DNA of 64,000 nt from Ampullaceana balthica (GCA_944989445.1 CALYLW010000124.1:64501-128500); one strand, 5' to 3'; positions 34,129-45,929 are shown, counted from the first letter of the stretch. Program-made: numbers and translations. The notes: a model not told the origin generated them from the sequence alone.

Positions 34129-34658
34129 GAAGAAGATCTTCCTTCGCAAGTCAAGCTCCTTCCCAACACTTTAAGAATACATTTGATCAGCTTGGGCCTA
34201 ATCACTCATTAGTGCATTCCCAAGCAAACTATTTTGGGTCCCACCATGACAGTGCTGCAAATTTTGTCAGCACAGACACTTTTAGAAGTTCTGAATCATC
34301 AGTACAATGTTCTTTCTGTGACTGCAAACTTGATACGCGTGGGATGTATCAAAAACACATGAATGAATGTCATAGAGAGAAAAATGCCTTGCCTTTTACT
34401 TGTTCAATGTGTCAGAAAGGATTTTTCTCACTGACTGGATTACGGCACCATATAGAGGCACATAATGGGAGGCAATTTGTCTGTGCTATATGTGATGCCA
34501 GATTTCAACATAAACACAATTTAAAGCGCCATGTATTGGGTGTCCATCGGCTACAAGAATGTCCCAATTGTACAACAACGTTGCCAGCTGGACCAGAATA
34601 TAATTTACACCTCTTACGATGTGGAACAGATGTGACAGATAGGAAACTTTCACATTGA
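34129..34658 (+). CDS. Alternative terminal exon 5 (four-finger module)
   Basis: Acceptor CTGTTTCAG at 34128; split codon CGA (Arg). Encodes 176 residues (isoform about 549). The frame is open upstream of its first in-frame start-like codon back to the acceptor, which supports use as an internal coding exon rather than an independent gene. Fingers begin CSFCDCKL, CSMCQKGF, CAICDARF, then CCHC CPNCTTTL with EYNLH and a final LLRC. The spacer before it (33261-34128) is the widest in the first half of the array. Confidence 0.88.
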
Positions 34659-34853
34659 AAAAGGAATCCCTATTCATTTTACAAGGTTTATAATGTGGAT
34701 ATGTGAAGTCAAATTATTCATTAATTGAGATTCCGATTTGACATTGTATGATTTCACAAATTTAAAAACTAATTATCATATCCCCGGCTCTGCATTGCAA
34801 TATAGAAACTGCCATTTGACGGCTAGAAAACATTTGGTTTTCTTTTTTTTCAG

Positions 34854-35359
34854 GCACCAAGGAGACTGGATGCAGAAGAAAGATACATAATATGAATCTA
34901 CCAGGAAACAAACTTTGTATACCTACTGACTATACAAGTAAATTTAGAAGTGATCATTCAAGCTATAACTTTAATTCCAGAGCATCAAATGATACCAACT
35001 TAAATCAAGACTGTGCCACTGACCAACCAAACAAGTGTCCTTACTGTTTGATAACAACGCATACTCGTACACTTTTGCAGAGGCATATGTCAACAAATCA
35101 TGGTGAACAATTGCCCTTTTCCTGCTCACTTTGCTCTAGGGGATTCTATACTCAATCAGGTCTTCAAAGGCATATAAAAGATCATGATGCTGCCTCCTTT
35201 TCCTGCATGTACTGTGATCTACAATTAAAACGAAAGCAGTATCTTGTTAAGCATTTGAAAGCTGTCCACAAACTTTTACCATGTCTGTATTGTTCATCTA
35301 CATTTAGTATACAGCAAGAACTGAACCAGCATCTTTTAAATTGTGGAAAAAAGTTCTAA
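34854..35359 (+). CDS. Alternative terminal exon 6 (four-finger module)
   Basis: Acceptor TTTTTTCAG at 34853 preceded by a long T-tract; split codon CGC (Arg). Encodes 168 residues (isoform about 541). It starts TKETGCRRK, so it is again basic directly after the junction. Fingers begin CPYCLITT, CSLCSRGF, CMYCDLQL, then CCHC CLYCSSTF ending HLLNC. Finger 2 has SRGF in place of GKGF. No canonical AATAAA seen before the next exon. Confidence 0.88.
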
Positions 35360-35558
35360 CTTACATGCAAAGGTTTTGAGATTATCTGAAACCAATTTAC
35401 TTTCTATGTGTGTTACTTATTTGCATTTTTAAGAACAACCTTTTTTGAACTAGTACACAGTATATTCAGGATCATGTCATGTTGTCATCAGCCATTTCTC
35501 ATCCTTTAGTGCTAAAGGTATTACATTGTGAATTTCCAAACCTTACTTTTTTTTTCAG

Positions 35559-35935
35559 GTGCAGGTTTAAAGCATGCATTTGACAGACCTCGCACATCAT
35601 CATCCAGAATATCTCATGATTCATTACCAAGTCAAGATGGGATATTTCCCAATATTAGTTTATTAGAGAATAGCACTTGCACATTTTGTGGACTTCTACT
35701 CTCAACACCTTTTCTGTTGAAACAGCATATTTCATACAACCACAGTGAGCGTTTACCATTTAGCTGTGCACTTTGTGGCAAAGGATTTATAAGCTATTCT
35801 GGACTTCGTCATCATAAACGTACGCACTTGGGATGGTTATTCCCTTGTGATTTTTGTGGAGCCAAATTCAAACATAAGCATCATATGAAAGATCACGTGA
35901 AAAAATTCCACACTGAATTTTTGAATGGCTCATAA
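35559..35935 (+). CDS. Alternative terminal exon 7 (three fingers, fourth lost)
   Basis: Acceptor TTTTTTCAG at 35558; split codon CGT (Arg). It encodes 125 residues, the shortest module (isoform about 498). Fingers begin CTFCGLLL, CALCGKGF, CDFCGAKF; the protein then ends TEFLNGS, exactly where the CCHC finger would start. The following exon shows the same loss, so the two may descend from one truncated ancestor. Confidence 0.87.
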
Positions 35936-36075
35936 ACTTTTAAAATAATTTTCCCTAACCTGCAGAGGTGTATTTTATATGTCTAAAAAACTATAAAATA
36001 AGAATGTCTCTTTTGGAGCTGTGTGGAAAAGTGAGGCTGTTTCCTACTTACTGAAATAACTTTTCTTCATTTCAG

Positions 36076-36473
36076 AGATGATCAACCCAGATGCTAAAAG
36101 TTATTTTCGTCATGACAATTTGCAAACCAGCCCTGGTCATCCAGCAAGATTTATGGCTTACATAGGCAAACTGAGCTCTCCTGAAATGTCAAGAGATTAC
36201 TCAAACTTTTATGTGTGCTCCTTTTGTAAAACACAACATATTACATTGGCCTTGTACAAGCAACACTTGTCTTATTACCATGGTGATAAGCTACCCCACA
36301 GTTGCTCTATCTGTGGCAAAGGATTCTTTTCCAAGTCGGCACACTATCACCACAAAAGAGCTCACGAAGAGAGAAAATTTGAATGTCATGTTTGCAGTTC
36401 CAAATTTGTTATGAAACATCATCTAAAAATGCATTTGATTGGTGTTCATAAACTAGTGGTTGAAAATTTGTAG
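36076..36473 (+). CDS. Alternative terminal exon 8 (three fingers, fourth lost)
   Basis: Acceptor TCATTTCAG at 36075; split codon CAG (Gln), then ATG as the first full codon. Encodes 132 residues (isoform about 505). Fingers begin CSFCKTQH, CSICGKGF, CHVCSSKF; ends KLVVENL without a fourth finger. Finger 3 has KHHLKMH as in the KHHL-type exons 7, 20 and 22-25. The ATG just after the acceptor could in principle start a finger-only protein from a local transcript. Confidence 0.87.
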
Positions 36474-36684
36474 AATTTTGTAAATTCAACTGTTTTTTCC
36501 AATTATTTTCATCTGATACTGTTTCAAAAACTCTTTTTTTGTTCTTCTGTTTTCTTGTGTGCATTATCAAGAGTACATGTTTAATGCATTTACAGGGGTA
36601 AAGCTTATTTTCACTGATTGGCTTCCCACTAACTTTTTACACAGGATCAAGTGTGAGAATGACATAGTGTTTATTCTGTTTCAG

Positions 36685-37199
36685 GAGCAAAGTATTCATC
36701 GACCCAAAATAATCATCCAGGGATCATGAGAGCTACTTCTTCAAGAACACTTTATCCTCACTCAGGAGATGAATCATCAGCATATGAAACATTTCCTTGT
36801 TCTGATTCATTAGATTTACCAACTATTTTACAATGTCCACACTGCTCAGAAACATTCCTCGAAAATTCAGCCCTTAAGGCACATCTCTCTCAGTATCATG
36901 GGCAAAATATGCCTTACACCTGTTCATTATGTGGAAAAGGTTACTACAGTGCATCAGGTCTCTATCGGCACATTCGAGTCCACAAAGGAAAAATGATTAT
37001 GTGTCCAGTTTGCGATTCTAAATTTACCCAAAGCAGTGCTCTGAAAAGGCATTTAATACGATCACATGGCCTTATTCCTTGTAATTATTGTAAGCTTATT
37101 TTGAGACTGGGAACAGAATACAATCAACATATCCAACTATGTTGCCATTCAGTTCAAAAGGACATCAGTAGTCTTGACACATCTTTATCATTAAAATAA
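36685..37199 (+). CDS. Alternative terminal exon 9 (four-finger module)
   Basis: Acceptor TGTTTCAG at 36684; split codon CGA (Arg). Encodes 171 residues (isoform about 544). Fingers begin CPHCSETF, CSLCGKGY, CPVCDSKF, then CCHC CNYCKLIL ending TEYNQHIQLC, close to the consensus of the array. It continues for ~20 residues past finger 4 (SVQKDISSLDTSLSLK). Finger 1 (LKAHLSQYHG) closely resembles that of exon 10, pointing to a local duplication. AATAAA at 37687-37692, far downstream in a 700-bp spacer. Confidence 0.89.
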
Positions 37200-37899
37200 A
37201 ATATTTTTATCGTTAATAAGAATTTTCTTGCTAATGTAAAAATGTATTAAATATTAATTTAATGGTTAGTTATGTAAAACCAATAAGATTTGATGTATAA
37301 AGTTGCATTATCGTTGGCCAGTTTCCATTTTCCTTTCCTAATCCTATAAATCGTGAATGATTATGAAAATATGCATTGATTAATGCATCAAATTATGAAG
37401 TTTAATTTTTGTAAATTTTATTTTTATTCCTTTTGTCAAAAGTGTTATAAAATTTAAAATTTCAGAAAACTTGTGACCAAATGTATAAATTACAACTACA
37501 TTGTTATAATTAAATTTAATATTTTACAATAGCACTGACCTTAATATTATTGAATAATAATACATTCTTCTATGTCTATTTCGCATCTTCCTAAAATGCA
37601 TTGATTCCAAAGACTAGTGATAAAACAAAATAAATACTAGTGAATTCTTGTGTGATTCCTTAAACTAAATTTATAGAGTGCTTCCAAATAAAGCTTTTAC
37701 CATTTATAACTAAGATATTAAGGTGTGTAATGCTTTATGTACTAGAACGCTCTGATGTATCTTTTTTACTGTATGATTCTTTTGGATTCCATTTTCAACT
37801 GTTGAGTTGTGACAAGTTCAAGTTTTAAAGCAGTGAGGATGTAATGAAAAAATGACTTGGGTTTATAAAGTGAATCTTGAATTATTTTTTTTGTTTCAG
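37200..37899. other. Array spacer between exons 9 and 10
   Basis: 700 bp, very AT-rich, with a poly(A) hexamer at 37687. No finger-coding remnant seen. Confidence 0.4.
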
Positions 37900-38384
37900 G
37901 AAAGTCACACAAAACTTCAAGATGGAGTGGTGGAGATAATATAAGACTCATTAATTTTCCCGGAAGTTCTAGGGGCACTGCAGTCCCATTTAACAATATG
38001 GAATCATCAAGGCTCTTTTCCAATTTAGTAGACACAAACTTGTCTTTGCCATCAATTATTTGTTGCCCCGTTTGCCAAGAGACATTTTTGGATAACGGAA
38101 GCTTTAAAGCACACATGTCGCAATATCATGGAAATGAGATGCCTTTTACTTGCACACTATGTGGTAAAGGCTATGCAAGCTTTTCTGGCCTCTCTCTTCA
38201 TTTGCAAGTTCATGAAGGAAAATCCTTTCTCTGTCCTGTTTGTGACTCCAAATTTACACAAAATAGTACAATGAAAAGACATTTGAGGATGGTGCATAAA
38301 ACAACACAGTGCTTGACTTGTAGAAATATTTTCAAACTAGACTCACAGGAATTTCAACAACATATTTTGACTTGTGGTCGATAA
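37900..38384 (+). CDS. Alternative terminal exon 10 (four-finger module)
   Basis: Acceptor TTGTTTCAG at 37899; split codon CGA (Arg). Encodes 161 residues (isoform about 534). Begins basic (KSHKTSRW). Fingers begin CPVCQETF, CTLCGKGY, CPVCDSKF, then CCHC CLTCRNIF with one extra residue before QQHILTC. Finger 1 and finger 3 are close to exon 9; finger 2 matches the SGLxLH type of exons 11-13. AATAAA at 38478-38483, 94 bp past the stop, is well placed. Confidence 0.89.
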
Positions 38385-38550
38385 TTATTTGTATAAATGC
38401 CTCTACTCGAATAATGTGTAACTCCCTGAAATTGAAATGTCATTACTTTATGTTTGAGAAAATTCCTTAAAATGTAAAATAAATTAATAAAAAAGTAAAT
38501 GATTAAATTAACTATTAAATATCATTGTTTGTTTTTGTTTTATTTTTCAG

Positions 38551-39017
38551 AAAGAAAGGTTAGACGTCGAATGAGGTTAGGCGATAAAGCCAAAATGACA
38601 AGTAGTTACTCAGGGCTCAATGTGCCTTTAACTAAATACAATTACCCATATGAATCACCTAGTGGCTCTACTCTAAGTAATGACTCTGTTTTAGGCTATA
38701 ACTCTCTTGTGACAAACAAAATTCAATCTGATGGAGTTTTTCAAAATGATCCTCTCTTACTACAGTCTCATCAGCCAATGCCATTTAATTGTGACATCTG
38801 TAGAAAAGGATATGCCTCTTATACTGGACTTTTTTTGCATATGCAAACACATCAAGGAAAATCATACATGTGTCCAGTGTGTTCTGCAAAATTTACTCAG
38901 AGAGGCACTATGAAAAGACATTTAAAGATGATACATTCTAGTCTCCAATGTCGCACTTGTGAGGCTGTGTTGTTAATTGGATCTGTTTTTGAGCAGCATA
39001 CATTAAATTGTGGTTAA
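38551..39017 (+). CDS. Alternative terminal exon 11 (finger 1 lost)
   Basis: Acceptor ATTTTTCAG at 38550; split codon CAA (Gln). Encodes 155 residues (isoform about 528). It starts with a very basic RKVRRRMR stretch (likely NLS), then a Ser/Asn/Tyr-rich region with no cysteines where finger 1 should be. It retains finger 2 (CDICRKGY), finger 3 (CPVCSAKF) and the CCHC finger CRTCEAVL ending HTLNC. The MPFxC linker before finger 2 is intact, so only finger 1 has gone. AATAAA at 39297-39302. Confidence 0.86.
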
Positions 39018-39583
39018 TAAACTGAAAGGACTATCTCTGCTTACAATTTGTATATTATTTAAGTTTAACACATTTTTAAAAAAAATTTTTTTGAATGCAC
39101 TTAAAAGTAAGTGGTCTTGAAAAAGTAAAATCGTATGTAGTGATACATTTATAAAAACTGAGTTGTTTTGAACGCATATATGTTAATGAATATTTGAAAA
39201 GTTTGAAGTTGCTGAATCCATTACAATTGTCATGCATAAAGTTTGAAGACCAACTTATCAGGTGGTGTTTTTTCCCCTCACACCTACTTGGATATAAATA
39301 AAACACAGGGAAGCAAGGGGGTGGGGGCATAATCTCAACACTTGCATTGAAGGAAAACAGACACTGGAGTATTTTTAATGAAGCTTTGAAGGTCATCTGC
39401 ACACTAGCTTACATTTGCCAGAATTGGAAATTGAAGCCTGTGGAAAAAAATGTCCACCTAAAGTTAACATTTTGTCTTAAATCTTAACCTATCATTTGAG
39501 GTCATATCCTTATCAATTAATTCACCAGCAATTCTAGGAAACAGACCAAATGTAAAATTACTTGACTATATTTTTTGTTTCAG
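39018..39583. other. Array spacer between exons 11 and 12
   Basis: 566 bp with AATAAA at 39297-39302. No finger-coding remnant; a - strand open frame here is AT-driven. Confidence 0.35.
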
Positions 39584-39969
39584 GAGAACTGCCATCATCT
39601 TACAGAAATTCATATAGTCATCAATATAAAATGAAGGAAGGTCGACATGCCTGCATGTACTGTCCAGCACAGTTTTCGTCTACAAGTGCTCTCAAAGCTC
39701 ATATTATGGAATTTCACAATAATGTGCTGCCTTATGTATGCACAGAATGTGGAAAAGGATATCTTAGTTCGGGTGGCCTTTATCTCCATAAATTGACTCA
39801 TGAGGGAAAATACTACCTTTGCCCTGTCTGTGACTTAAAATTCGCACAAAACAGCAGTGTAAAAAGGCACATAAGAAGATCTCATTCATGCATCCCTTGT
39901 GGGAATTGTTCTGTTGTTTTTCCTATCGGGGACGAATATAACCACCACGTTTTGTTTTGTCATAAATAA
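39584..39969 (+). CDS. Alternative terminal exon 12 (four-finger module, short lead-in)
   Basis: Acceptor TTGTTTCAG at 39583; split codon CGA (Arg). Encodes 128 residues (isoform about 501) because only ~22 residues precede finger 1. Fingers begin CMYCPAQF, CTECGKGY, CPVCDLKF, then CCHC CGNCSVVF with GDEYNHHVLFC. Finger 2 (LSSGGLYLH) and finger 4 (FPIGDEYNHH) are closest to exon 13. Confidence 0.89.
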
Positions 39970-40227
39970 TTTAAATTGTACTATTAAGGCCAAAAATATG
40001 TTTATTTTTGTTGTAATGAGACCTTATAATTTTCTTGTATATTGTATGCATACCGGTATCAAATGTTATTTTCCTGGTTAATTGAAATGATTACAATATT
40101 TCTGAAATTTTATCATGTAAATTTGGTTGTTTTTTGTTGTAATACTACAGTGTTATGATCATGTTTATGTTAAGGAATATATTTTTAGCAATATAATATT
40201 GAATTATTAGCTGTTTCTTTATTTCAG

Positions 40228-40667
40228 GTAAAATTTCTAGGCATGAAGGCCACTGTAATCCTACTGATATTCGCTCACAACTAAATCAGTCGAAAAGATT
40301 TTCTCAGGACCACTACTCCACTTCACAATCAGTAACAGATATATATCAGTGTATTCATTGCTCTACAAAGCTGGCAAATGCTGCATTTCTAAAAGCACAC
40401 ATAGAAAGAGCACACCAGAACACTATGCCATTTTGTTGTTCATTGTGTGGGAAAGGCTATTTGAGCTCTACTGGTCTGTATCTTCACATGCTTTTGCATG
40501 AAGGAAAATCATATCAATGTCCTCTATGCCATTGGAAGTTTTCACAAAAGTGCAACTTGAAAAGACATTTGATGAGAGTTCATCATCGAAATCAATGTTT
40601 TATTTGTTCTAAAATATTTCCTTTTGGACTTGAGTATGATCATCATGTTTTGCAATGTAGAAAATGA
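40228..40667 (+). CDS. Alternative terminal exon 13 (four-finger module)
   Basis: Acceptor TTATTTCAG at 40227; split codon CGT (Arg). Encodes 146 residues (isoform about 519). There is no ATG until 40425, within the finger 1-2 linker, so an ATG-based ORF search would miss finger 1; the open frame back to the acceptor restores it. Fingers begin CIHCSTKL, CSLCGKGY, CPLCHWKF, then CCHC CFICSKIF with LEYDHHVLQC. This exon shows clearly that the modules are spliced, not separate genes. Confidence 0.89.
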
Positions 40668-40799
40668 TAGCTTGCTGAATATTTTTTCTTTAAAAGATTA
40701 TACAAAATTTTTGTTGTTGAAATTAACTGATACAAAAATCAAAATCTACTTGTAATCCATAACAAAAAAAAGTTTGAGTGATTGCTTATTTATTTTCAG

Positions 40800-41287
40800 A
40801 CAAATATTCTCACAGAAAAGAAAATAGAGAAGGCTCAGTGATTTCTCAATTTCAAGGTGCTACAAGTCAACAAAAGCAATTACTTCAGCACTCTGGGACA
40901 TTATCTGAAACTTCACTACTGTATCCACATGAATCACATAAGAAACCTTTTGTATCTAAAGGAATGGTCCAATGTCAACAGTGTTCAAAATTACTTCTGG
41001 ATGAATATTACTTGAGATGTCACATGTCAGAAAAGCATGGGGATACAATGCCATTTAAATGTTCTTTGTGTGGAAAAGGATATCAAACACAGATGGGCTT
41101 AAGCCATCATAAGCAAGCTCATAAAGGAAAAACTTTCATGTGTCCTATTTGTGATTCAAAATTTACTCAAAAATTTACAATTAAAAAACATCTAAGAAAC
41201 ATACATATGTCAATGCAGTGTACTTCCTGTTCTCTAATACTGAAACTGTCAGAATACAATCAACATGTATTAACTTGTCCACCTTAA
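40800..41287 (+). CDS. Alternative terminal exon 14 (four-finger module)
   Basis: Acceptor TATTTTCAG at 40799; split codon CAC (His). Encodes 162 residues (isoform about 535). Fingers begin CQQCSKLL, CSLCGKGY, CPICDSKF, then CCHC CTSCSLIL; the fourth finger is one residue shorter than consensus (KLSEYNQH, lacking the Gly). Pre-finger region is Gln/Ser-rich. Confidence 0.88.
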
Positions 41288-41449
41288 CTAGTTCTTTTGT
41301 AATAATTATGTATTAATTTTTCTACGTCATTTTAACATTTTCTTTGTTGGATTTTTTTCTACAGAATCTAAAAATTCTATTTTTAAAATATTATTATTGA
41401 TATTAACATGTTTCAAGAGGAAATCAGTGTTTATATACTTTCATTTCAG

Positions 41450-41898
41450 GAGAAAAATTTAGAAGAAATCTCTCTGTCCATCATGTGTCATCGTCAAATT
41501 TTCCAAAAGAATCTTACAAAACTGATCCTGTATCAACTGGCAGTATCTTCAAAAGTTTTAACGGTGAAAAGAGATTTCTCTGTCAACACTGCCCAGAAGA
41601 ATTCCCCAATTTTACCTCTCTTACTTCACATTTATATGAGAACCATGGCAAGCTATCCCCTTACCTCTGTTCATTATGTGGTAAATCATACAGCACATCA
41701 ACGGGTTTAAAGCACCATTTGGAAGTCCACAAAGGAATAAATTTTCTCTGTCCAATCTGTGACGCTAAGTTTACAAGGAAAGGAACTGTGAAAACACACT
41801 TGAAAACCGTTCATAGAGCATCACAATGTATGAGCTGTTCAAAGATATTTCGTTCCGATAATGAATTTCATCAACATGTTTTAAACTGCAAAAATTGA
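41450..41898 (+). CDS. Alternative terminal exon 15 (four-finger module)
   Basis: Acceptor TCATTTCAG at 41449; split codon CGA (Arg). Encodes 149 residues (isoform about 522). Fingers begin CQHCPEEF, CSLCGKSY (Ser replacing the conserved Gly of GKG), CPICDAKF, then CCHC CMSCSKIF with NEFHQHVLNC. Finger 3 has KGTVKTH helix residues, different from the common KxxLKRH. AATAAA at 41923-41928, just 25 bp after the stop, implies a very short 3' UTR. Confidence 0.89.
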
Positions 41899-42010
41899 TA
41901 TTTTAACCATATTGCTGTTATAAATAAAGAAGGCTTGGCTTTGTGATTTGTTAGAAAGGATATGGATTCAAATGTTCTTTTGAAAGAAAAGTTGTTCTCT
42001 TTTCTTTCAG

Positions 42011-42531
42011 GACACTCCTCCTCGGATCAGTCCACAGCAAAGGTTGAAAGAGCAACAAGTTCATCAGTTTTTGGAGAAAAGAATTATAAACAAACAAATA
42101 AGGTGAACAAGTCGTCTTTAGGGGGATCATTACAAGAAAGGTTTCCTTGTCCAAACTGCTCTTCAAAACTCCAAGATGAAGCCACATTTAAAAGTCATGT
42201 TGAAAAATGCCTTGAATGTTCAGAGTGTGCAGTAGTGTTTCCCAGTAAACACGACCTCAAAGTTCATTTGTCACAAGAACATGGCAAGTGCATGCCCTTT
42301 TCATGTCATCTCTGTGGCAAGGGTTATCAAAGTGCCATGGGATTAACTTACCACATGCGTGCCCATGAGGGAAGATTTTATCAATGCCCAGTTTGTGATG
42401 CAAAACTTACTCAGAAAAGTTCCATGAGGCCTCACCTCAAAAAAGTTCATGGTGTTGCCCAATGCAGTGTGTGTTCTGGAATATTTCGACTTGGCCTGGA
42501 ATACAACCAACATGTTTTATATTGTGTTTAA
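42011..42531 (+). CDS. Alternative terminal exon 16 (five fingers)
   Basis: Acceptor CTTTCTTTCAG at 42010; split codon CGA (Arg). Encodes 173 residues (isoform about 546). It is the only module with an extra finger: a CCHC finger CPNCSSKL ending HVEKC comes before the usual set CSECAVVF, CHLCGKGY, CPVCDAKL and the CCHC CSVCSGIF with LEYNQHVLYC. The extra finger looks like a copy of a finger 1 whose last His became Cys. Fingers 4 and 5 resemble exons 17 and 18. Confidence 0.88.
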
Positions 42532-42671
42532 CGTAAACCTTGCATCGAATCCAGACTTTTAAAAGTAGGCAATGTTTCTTACTTTAAAAATGTTCATTAG
42601 CAGTCCTTTAATAGCTAAAGCTGATGCCTAAAAACTCTATAATATTAACCAAATAATATTTTATCTTTCAG

Positions 42672-43108
42672 AACTGAAAATTAATAAAAGAATAAATCAT
42701 GATCATCAATCAAGATCTTTAGGGGAACCATCGGCTTCAACTGGACAACTACTTAATTCTTCTCCTACAACACCTGGGAAAAATTTTCAATGCCAACATT
42801 GTCCTAAGACTTTCTGTGATGAAAAATCTATACAGTTCCACATTTCACAAAGCCATTGTATTAAAATGCCTTATGAGTGTCATCTTTGTGGAAAAGGCTA
42901 TAGAAGTTTACCAGGCCTGCAGTACCACCTAGAGGTCCACAAGGGCACAACATTTTCTTGCCCTATCTGTGATGCAAAGCTGTCACAAAAAACCAAATTA
43001 AAGAGGCATCTTCAAAATCTACACAATTGTTCTCCATGCTCTATGTGCAATCAAATTTTTCGACTCGGTGTTGAATACAATCAGCATGTGTTGCATTGTA
43101 ATAAGTAA
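42672..43108 (+). CDS. Alternative terminal exon 17 (four-finger module)
   Basis: Acceptor ATCTTTCAG at 42671; split codon CAA (Gln). Encodes 145 residues (isoform about 518). No ATG before 42866, inside the finger 1-2 linker; the frame is open back to the acceptor, restoring finger 1. Fingers begin CQHCPKTF, CHLCGKGY, CPICDAKL, then CCHC CSMCNQIF with VEYNQHVLHC. Starts LKINKR, mildly basic. Confidence 0.89.
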
Positions 43109-43326
43109 AACATTGTCCATTCTTAAAAATATTGTGGCCTGGCATGCATGAATTTATATAATTATAATCATTAAATTATGTAATGTATATGTTTTGGAGT
43201 AAATGTTTTCTCATAGTAGCCTTGAAATGTGAATATAGTATATGATGACGTGTGCTTTTTTTATCAAAATGATTTTAAAATTCAAGGAGAGGAAAGTTGA
43301 ACATTGCCAACATTTTTTTATTTCAG

Positions 43327-43793
43327 GAAATAATACACCTGAAGCATCAAAATTCACAAATAGTGCTACAGTTGATAGATCCTCAACATTTGCATCTCAT
43401 TACTCATTGCTTCCTGGAAAAGCCTACAAATTATTGGGAGATGGATCGCTGACTACCCAAGTTAATTTACCATGTCCTCACTGCAAAGCTGAATTTACAT
43501 CCTCCATGCTTAGACAACATTTATCGGAAATTCATGGACATGACATGCCTTTTCAGTGCACATTATGCGGAAAGGGTTTCTACAGTGTTTCTGGCCTGAA
43601 TCACCATAAAAGAAAACACGCAGGACAGACATTTTTGTGCCCCATTTGTGATACAACTTTCACTCAGAAAAGCAAAGTAAAGAGGCACCTGAGAAGTATT
43701 CATGGATGTATCCCCTGCTCAACTTGTCCAGGAATATTTCGAGTCGGCCAGGAATATGATCTCCATGTATTGCACTGTCCTGATACTAAATAG
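43327..43793 (+). CDS. Alternative terminal exon 18 (four-finger module, short finger 1)
   Basis: Acceptor TTATTTCAG at 43326; split codon CGA (Arg). Encodes 155 residues (isoform about 528). Fingers begin CPHCKAEF (only 11 residues between the second Cys and first His, one fewer than normal), CTLCGKGF, CPICDTTF, then CCHC CSTCPGIF with QEYDLHVLHC. The same one-residue deletion in finger 1 occurs in exon 19. Confidence 0.88.
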
Positions 43794-43954
43794 ATATAGT
43801 CTTGCTTACCTTTGCTCACCAATTACTTTTGTTAAGTTGAACACTAGTTTCACCTTGTAAGGCTAAACAACCACCTTGGTCTTTGAACACATTTTCTCAA
43901 CTCAAAAACAAGAAAAAATGAGAGATTGAACTATAAATTTATTTATTGTTTCAG

Positions 43955-44421
43955 AGCAGCAACATAAAGGAAGCAAACTGTTGGACAAAGTCACTCGATT
44001 CAGTTCTACATCTGGTTGTTCTAAAGAAGTCAGTTTACATGGAGCTTATAATGTCAAAGAACGTTATGATCAGTTTCCATTAAGGACTGAAACATCTGAT
44101 TGGATTAAATGCTCTCACTGTGGGGAAGACATGAGTAAACTTATGCTGCGAGCACATGTTTCTCAGTTTCACTCAAATGAAATGCCTTTTCAATGTCAGC
44201 TTTGTGGTAAAGGGTTTTTCAGTCTATCTGGTTTGAATCACCACCTACTTGCTCATGAAGGAAGAAAATTCATGTGCTCGATTTGTGACTCCAAATTTAA
44301 ACAAAAAGCACACCTGAAATCTCATCTAAATAATGTTCACAAATTGGCGCAGTGTCCCACTTGTTCACAATTATTTAATGTAGGAAAAGAATTTAATCAA
44401 CATTTGATACAGAATCATTAG
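43955..44421 (+). CDS. Alternative terminal exon 19 (finger 4 of C2H2 type)
   Basis: Acceptor TTGTTTCAG at 43954; split codon CAG (Gln). Encodes 155 residues (isoform about 528). Fingers begin CSHCGEDM (short, 11-residue spacing as in exon 18), CQLCGKGF, CSICDSKF and CPTCSQLF. Finger 4 keeps the EFNQH box but ends H-x4-H (HLIQNH, the final His directly before the stop) rather than H-x3-C, so it is a classical C2H2 finger. A 680-bp spacer without a finger exon follows. Confidence 0.88.
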
Positions 44422-45101
44422 AGCTTTGGAAACATAATTAGTAGTTTTAGAGCACAGTTGATAATACAACAAAATACACATTTCAACTAAGATTACTAAG
44501 AATCTATATTTTAATAATAGACAATGCAGATATTAATTTCTGAAAATTTTATTAGCATATGAAGATTCTCTTTCTGATGAGGGTTCCACTACTATAATTA
44601 GTGTTTGTTTTACCATATAATCATAATAACAATAGTTTAAAGCTTTTCATGTTTGTTTTTTGTATAATTTTTCTCAAATTTTCTACTGTGTTAAAATGGG
44701 ATCACATGTATATGTACTTTTTTCACCGTTTACTTGTAATTGTATTGCTTTTGTAAAGAATTTATCATCAAAATTAACATCAATATTATGTATTTTTAAT
44801 CTGAGTAATTTTCTTAATTCTTTGAATAATGGTGCTTTAAGGTTTATCATGTTATGTCATAAATAACTTTCTTAGTTTAGGCTTGAATGTACAATATAGG
44901 GATATTTTGTTTTTAAAATCAGGCTGCCACAAAATGATTTCTAGATTTCTAAGTAATTTATTTATTTTTAGGCAATGATAAAGAAATTATTTTAATCTTG
45001 AAACATTTGCATGACTTGGTGACTGACAGCTTTGAAATAAGTAAGGAGTCTTCAAACAAAGGTAGAAACATAATGTGATACATTATTTAACTTTGTTTCA
45101 G
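44422..45101. other. Array spacer between exons 19 and 20
   Basis: 680 bp, no finger code. An acceptor-like TTTTTAG at about 44970 opens only seven codons before a stop, so it is not an exon of this type. Confidence 0.4.
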
Positions 45102-45556
45102 ACCCAGTATCCATGTTTCATCAAGAACCACCAAAGGTTTTTCCCAAATTTATGGAGCAAGGCAATTCACAATTGTTAAACATATCTGAGACTTTTCACT
45201 GTCAGTATTGTTCTAGTGTTTATAATGATAAACACAATTATAGAAAACATCTTTGTGAATCTCATGGAGACTTAATGCCTTTCTGTTGCAAAGTTTGTGG
45301 GAAGGGCAGCTTTAGCCGTCAAAATTTAATATTTCACATGCAGGGACATGAGGGCAGGACATTTGTCTGTCCAGTCCTTAACTGCAATGCCAAGTTCAAA
45401 CTAAAACATCATCTTCTGCGTCATGTTAGAACACTTCATTCTTTGCATCAGTGCTCCAAATGTCTTGTAGTATTTAGAGAAAGTCATATTTTTTTGGGTC
45501 ATTTATCTGCTTGTAAAAATACTTATTTATCTACTTCTAAAAATACTTGTGTTTAA
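45102..45556 (+). CDS. Alternative terminal exon 20 (finger 3 with C-x4-C)
   Basis: Acceptor TTGTTTCAG at 45101; split codon CAC (His). Encodes 151 residues (isoform about 524). Fingers begin CQYCSSVY, CKVCGKGS, CPVLNCNAKF (four residues between the cysteines instead of two), then CCHC CSKCLVVF ending HLSAC. The C-terminus carries a Lys/Thr/Ser tail containing a near-duplicate peptide (KNTYLSTSKNTCV). Finger 3 has the KHHLLRH helix. Confidence 0.87.
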
Positions 45557-45929
45557 CTTTATTTTGTATAGTAAGTGTTTAAAATAATATTTTAAAAAAA
45601 AATGTAAATGATTATGACAATATGAATATGATTGACAGTTTTATTCCATTCTCTTGTTAAAATTAAAGATCCTATATGCTGTATAAAGACATTTTTGTAT
45701 TCATAATTGTTTTGTAAATACGTTAATGAATCTTAATTGATTCACCATGATTTGGTATATATTTCATTGGTTTTGAAATTATAAAGGAAGTTGATCTATG
45801 AGAGCTAGTCGGAAAGTTAACAAGTTTCAGGATGATGTACCAACTGAGCCTCTAGGATTTTCACACAATCTATTAGTTATTATTGTGATAGTGATAGCTT
45901 CAAAGAGATTTTTCTTTTGTTTATTGCAG
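45557..45929. other. Array spacer between exons 20 and 21
   Basis: 373 bp, AT-rich, no finger remnant and no canonical poly(A) hexamer seen. Confidence 0.35.

Noticed and set aside
44960..45000. Possible extra array exon after TTTTTAG
   Set aside because: Reads only seven codons before a stop and has no cysteine pair.
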